NCBI GenBank assembly: GCA_964613235.1
Contig: CAZTGM010000067.1
Span: forward strand, 1-6,969
DNA from: J005 sp964613235
GTDB taxonomy: Bacteria > Pseudomonadota > Zetaproteobacteria > Mariprofundales > Mariprofundaceae
Direction: 5' to 3'
DNA length: 6,969 bases
This document shows, in pieces, positions 4,780 to 6,969 of the stretch. How positions within the stretch are numbered: position 1 is the stretch's first letter; each line of letters opens with the position of its first letter. The notes beneath the pieces are model-generated. The model had not been told where the DNA came from. It made no database searches and worked only from the letters and a program-made list of their open reading frames with translations. A program made the position numbers and the translations under genes.

Positions 4780-6390
4780 GTGATTCTTCTTCCTGGCAGT
4801 TTCCGCCGCAATCTTCGCGTCCTGAGAATCACGCATATTCTGGCGACGCACGGGCTGGCAGCTGTGGCAGTACGCATGCGCCTGTTTTACCCTTACGTCT
4901 GGCTGCTGCAGTTGTTCCGTGACGAGCCGGTGCCGCGCGAGCTGGGCGTGCAAATCCGCAAGGCACTGGAGAAGCTGGGACCGACGTTTATCAAATTCGG
5001 CCAGATGCTGTCCACACGCGTCGATCTGTTGCCACTGGAAGTAGCGCTTGAACTCAAACGGCTGCAGGATGATGTGCCGCCGGAATCGTTTACATCGGTG
5101 CGTGCCGTCGTCGAACGCAGCTTCAAAAAACCGCTGGATGGTGAAGACGGGCTATTCCGTTTTTTCGATCCCGAACCTGTCGCCGCAGCCTCCATTGCCC
5201 AGGTGCATTTCGCGGAGCTGCAGAACGGACAGGCCGTGGCCGTAAAAGTGCGCCGACCGGATATCGACCGCACAATCGAAGCCGACCTAGCCATTCTGAA
5301 ATTACTGGCTTCGCTGTTCGATCGTTATTTCCCCGAATATCGCCGCCTGAAGGCGCCGGAAGTGGTGGAGGAATTCGCTGTGACAATTCGCGGCGAACTG
5401 AACCTGCGCGCAGAAGCGGCGCATGCCAGTCGTTTTGCCGAGAATTTCACCAATGTGCCCAGTGTACATGTGCCCGATGTATTGTGGGACTACACCTGCA
5501 TGGAAGTGCTGACAACCGAGCGTATTTCCGGCACATCGATTGACGAAAAGGAACAACTGATCGACGAAGGACATGATTGTCTGAAACTGTGCGAACGTAC
5601 CGCCACGCTGTTTTTTCACATGGTGTTTATCGATGGTTATTTCCATGCCGATATGCATCCGGGGAATATTTTCGTGGCGGATAATGGCGATATCGTGCTG
5701 GTTGATTTCGGCATTGTCGGCCGACTGGATATGAAGACGCGCCGCTATCTGGCCGATATGCTGCTGGCCTTCCTGCAGGAAGATTATCGCCGTTCTGCAG
5801 AGGTCCATCTGGAAGCAGGCTTTGTGCCGCCGGACACCGACCTGTCCGCCTTCGAGGATGCCCTGCGTGAAGTAGCCATGCCGATTTTCAACCGGCCGCT
5901 GGGTGAAATTTCCATTGCCGAGCTGTTATTATGCATGTTTGCCGTGACCGAGCGCTTCAAAATGGAAACTCAGCCTCAGCTGCTATTACTGCAGAAAACC
6001 ATGGTCGTTATCGAAGGCGTGGCTAGGGAGCTGGCTGATCAGGCCAATATCTGGATGCTGGCCAAGCCGCTCGTTTCCGGATGGGTAGCACGTCATATGG
6101 GACCGCTGGGGCGTGCCGAGGCCATAGCCGAGGATGTACGTAGCCAGTTGTATCGCTGGGCGGCATTGCCGGAAAAGGTTGAGACTTTGCTTGAGGGCCA
6201 CCAGGCGGGCAATGCCCCAGCCGGCGGAGATTCGCGTACCCCGCCGCACGCATGGAGCGGCAGCCTGATGAGTGGCGCAGGCGTGGCGCTGACAGCCGGC
6301 TATGCAGCCGGTGAAATGGCATCCTGGGCATGGATCGGCGGCAGTTTCCTGCTGACAGCCGGCCTGCTGCTGTTATTTACGCGGCGCTAG
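4780..6390 (+). CDS. ubiB: Ubiquinone biosynthesis regulatory protein kinase UbiB
   Basis: This 536-aa protein (546 aa in E. coli) is UbiB, an ABC1/ADCK/COQ8-family atypical kinase with ATPase activity. It is required for ubiquinone biosynthesis at the inner membrane and probably helps extract or deliver lipid intermediates to the Ubi complex. All diagnostic motifs are present: the family-specific KxGQ motif as KFGQ (72-75), the alanine-rich loop AAAS (135-138) that replaces the usual kinase glycine loop, the ATP-site lysine Lys156 in AVKVRRP, ExD as Glu167/Asp169, the catalytic loop HADMHPGN (289-296, Asp291 and Asn296), and the metal-binding DFG at 309-311. A Pro/Gly-rich linker (about 473-493) leads to two C-terminal hydrophobic segments (about 496-512 and 516-533) that form the membrane anchor, ending in RR. 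The start is GTG. It is the last gene of the ubi operon here and converges on the TrhA-like gene across 86 bases. Confidence 0.97.
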   Translation: MILLPGSFRRNLRVLRITHILATHGLAAVAVRMRLFYPYVWLLQLFRDEPVPRELGVQIRKALEKLGPTFIKFGQMLSTRVDLLPLEVALELKRLQDDVPPESFTSVRAVVERSFKKPLDGEDGLFRFFDPEPVAAASIAQVHFAELQNGQAVAVKVRRPDIDRTIEADLAILKLLASLFDRYFPEYRRLKAPEVVEEFAVTIRGELNLRAEAAHASRFAENFTNVPSVHVPDVLWDYTCMEVLTTERISGTSIDEKEQLIDEGHDCLKLCERTATLFFHMVFIDGYFHADMHPGNIFVADNGDIVLVDFGIVGRLDMKTRRYLADMLLAFLQEDYRRSAEVHLEAGFVPPDTDLSAFEDALREVAMPIFNRPLGEISIAELLLCMFAVTERFKMETQPQLLLLQKTMVVIEGVARELADQANIWMLAKPLVSGWVARHMGPLGRAEAIAEDVRSQLYRWAALPEKVETLLEGHQAGNAPAGGDSRTPPHAWSGSLMSGAGVALTAGYAAGEMASWAWIGGSFLLTAGLLLLFTRR

Positions 6391-6476
6391 GACTCGCCAG
6401 TAACAAGTCCTCAACAAACCCGCCAATACAGCAAAAGATCAGTCGATCGGAAAACCGTAACGTCTGCCGCTATCCT

Positions 6477-6969
6477 TCACACCACATAGACAAAAATTGC
6501 GATGTAATGGCAAATGCTGCCTGCCAGCACAAACATATGCCAAATGCCATGCGCATGATGCAAATGCGTATCCAGTGCATAAAAGATCGTGCCCAGCGTA
6601 TAGATCAAGCCACCGGCAACCAGCCAGGCGATACCACCTGCTGCCAGCGCTGCAAGCAATTGCGGCCAGGCCAGCACCACTACCCAGCCCATAACCAGAT
6701 AAATCGCCATCTGCAACCAGCGCAGGCCGTTGCGATGGCGCAGATCAAGGGCTATTCCGAGCAGGGCCATGCTCCAGACTACGGCAAACAGCACCCACCC
6801 CTGGCTATCACGCAGGGTGATCAGCGTAAACGGCGTATAGGTTCCCGCAATAAGCAGGTAAATGGCAATATGATCCAGCTTGTGCATGATGCGCCGCGCC
6901 TTGCCCTCAGCCAAACCGTGATACAACGTTGAAAACAGATAGAGCAACAACAATGTTGTCGTATAGATA
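6477..6969 (-). CDS. Hemolysin III / TrhA family membrane protein (N-terminus beyond window)
   Basis: The frame stays open to the right edge, so this is the C-terminal part of a longer protein. About 163 residues are visible against a usual length just over 200. It is a polytopic membrane protein of the HlyIII/TrhA (YqfA) family within the CREST superfamily, which is related to adiponectin receptors. Despite the name, members are mostly not toxins; they are linked to membrane-energy homeostasis and are suspected metal-dependent hydrolases. Visible hallmarks are FSTLYH near the left end of the protein, HKLDHIAIYLLIAGTYTPF, and the C-terminal HGIWHMFVLAGSICHYIAIF, which together carry the conserved Ser, Asp and His residues. 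About six hydrophobic segments are visible, separated by short charged loops. A TTG at 6953 is unlikely to be the start, because family-like hydrophobic sequence continues upstream of it. The protein ends at a TGA at 6477-6479 facing ubiB. Confidence 0.87.
   Translation of the reverse strand, partial: IYTTTLLLLYLFSTLYHGLAEGKARRIMHKLDHIAIYLLIAGTYTPFTLITLRDSQGWVLFAVVWSMALLGIALDLRHRNGLRWLQMAIYLVMGWVVVLAWPQLLAALAAGGIAWLVAGGLIYTLGTIFYALDTHLHHAHGIWHMFVLAGSICHYIAIFVYVV

Noticed and set aside
6391..6476. Terminator between convergent ubiB and the TrhA-like gene
   Set aside because: Only a 4-bp gatc/gatc pairing followed by TTTT on the minus strand and a 3-bp cgg-aaaa-ccg hairpin are visible, too weak to call an intrinsic terminator.
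6330..6932. 200-codon plus-strand open frame across the ubiB end and opposite the TrhA-like gene
   Set aside because: The opposite strand encodes a clear HlyIII-family membrane protein with conserved motifs, while this translation is Gln/Pro/His-rich and low in hydrophobic content, as expected of an antisense shadow of a membrane protein.

Overview
The window reads as an ordinary gammaproteobacterial (or closely related) chromosome segment of moderate GC content. The main reasons are a ubiE-ubiJ-ubiB ubiquinone operon in its classical order and a class II ribonucleotide reductase split into two genes, nrdJa and nrdJb, as known from Pseudomonas. I cannot name the genus. No mobile element, CRISPR array, rRNA or tRNA is visible.

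Positions 55-3033 (minus strand): nrdJa (catalytic subunit, 721 aa) followed by nrdJb (212 aa, cysteine-rich tail protein). Together they form an adenosylcobalamin-dependent ribonucleotide reductase that makes dNTP precursors without needing oxygen. A 174-base spacer separates the two genes. It holds a 7-bp hairpin and a 61-codon open frame that touches both genes.

Positions 3034-3272: a 239-base divergent control region. The minus-strand promoter for nrdJ (perfect TTGACA, 17-base spacer, weak TAGGTT) carries two NrdR-box-like palindromes with centres 32 bp apart, one of them lying between -35 and -10. A perfect DnaA box (TTATCCACA) lies farther upstream. The suggested logic is NrdR repression when dNTPs are plentiful, plus a possible link to replication initiation.

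Positions 3273-6390 (plus strand): ubiE (C-methyltransferase), ubiJ (SCP2-type lipid-binding accessory factor) and ubiB (atypical membrane kinase/ATPase), closely spaced and probably one transcript. They act together in late ubiquinone biosynthesis at the inner membrane.

Positions 6391-6476 are a short convergent gap with no convincing terminator. Positions 6477-6969 (minus strand) hold the C-terminal part of a hemolysin III/TrhA-family membrane protein whose start lies beyond the right edge.

I found no clearly undescribed system. The most interesting signals are the composite NrdR/DnaA control region and two short coupling-type open frames, one between nrdJa and nrdJb and one between ubiE and ubiJ.
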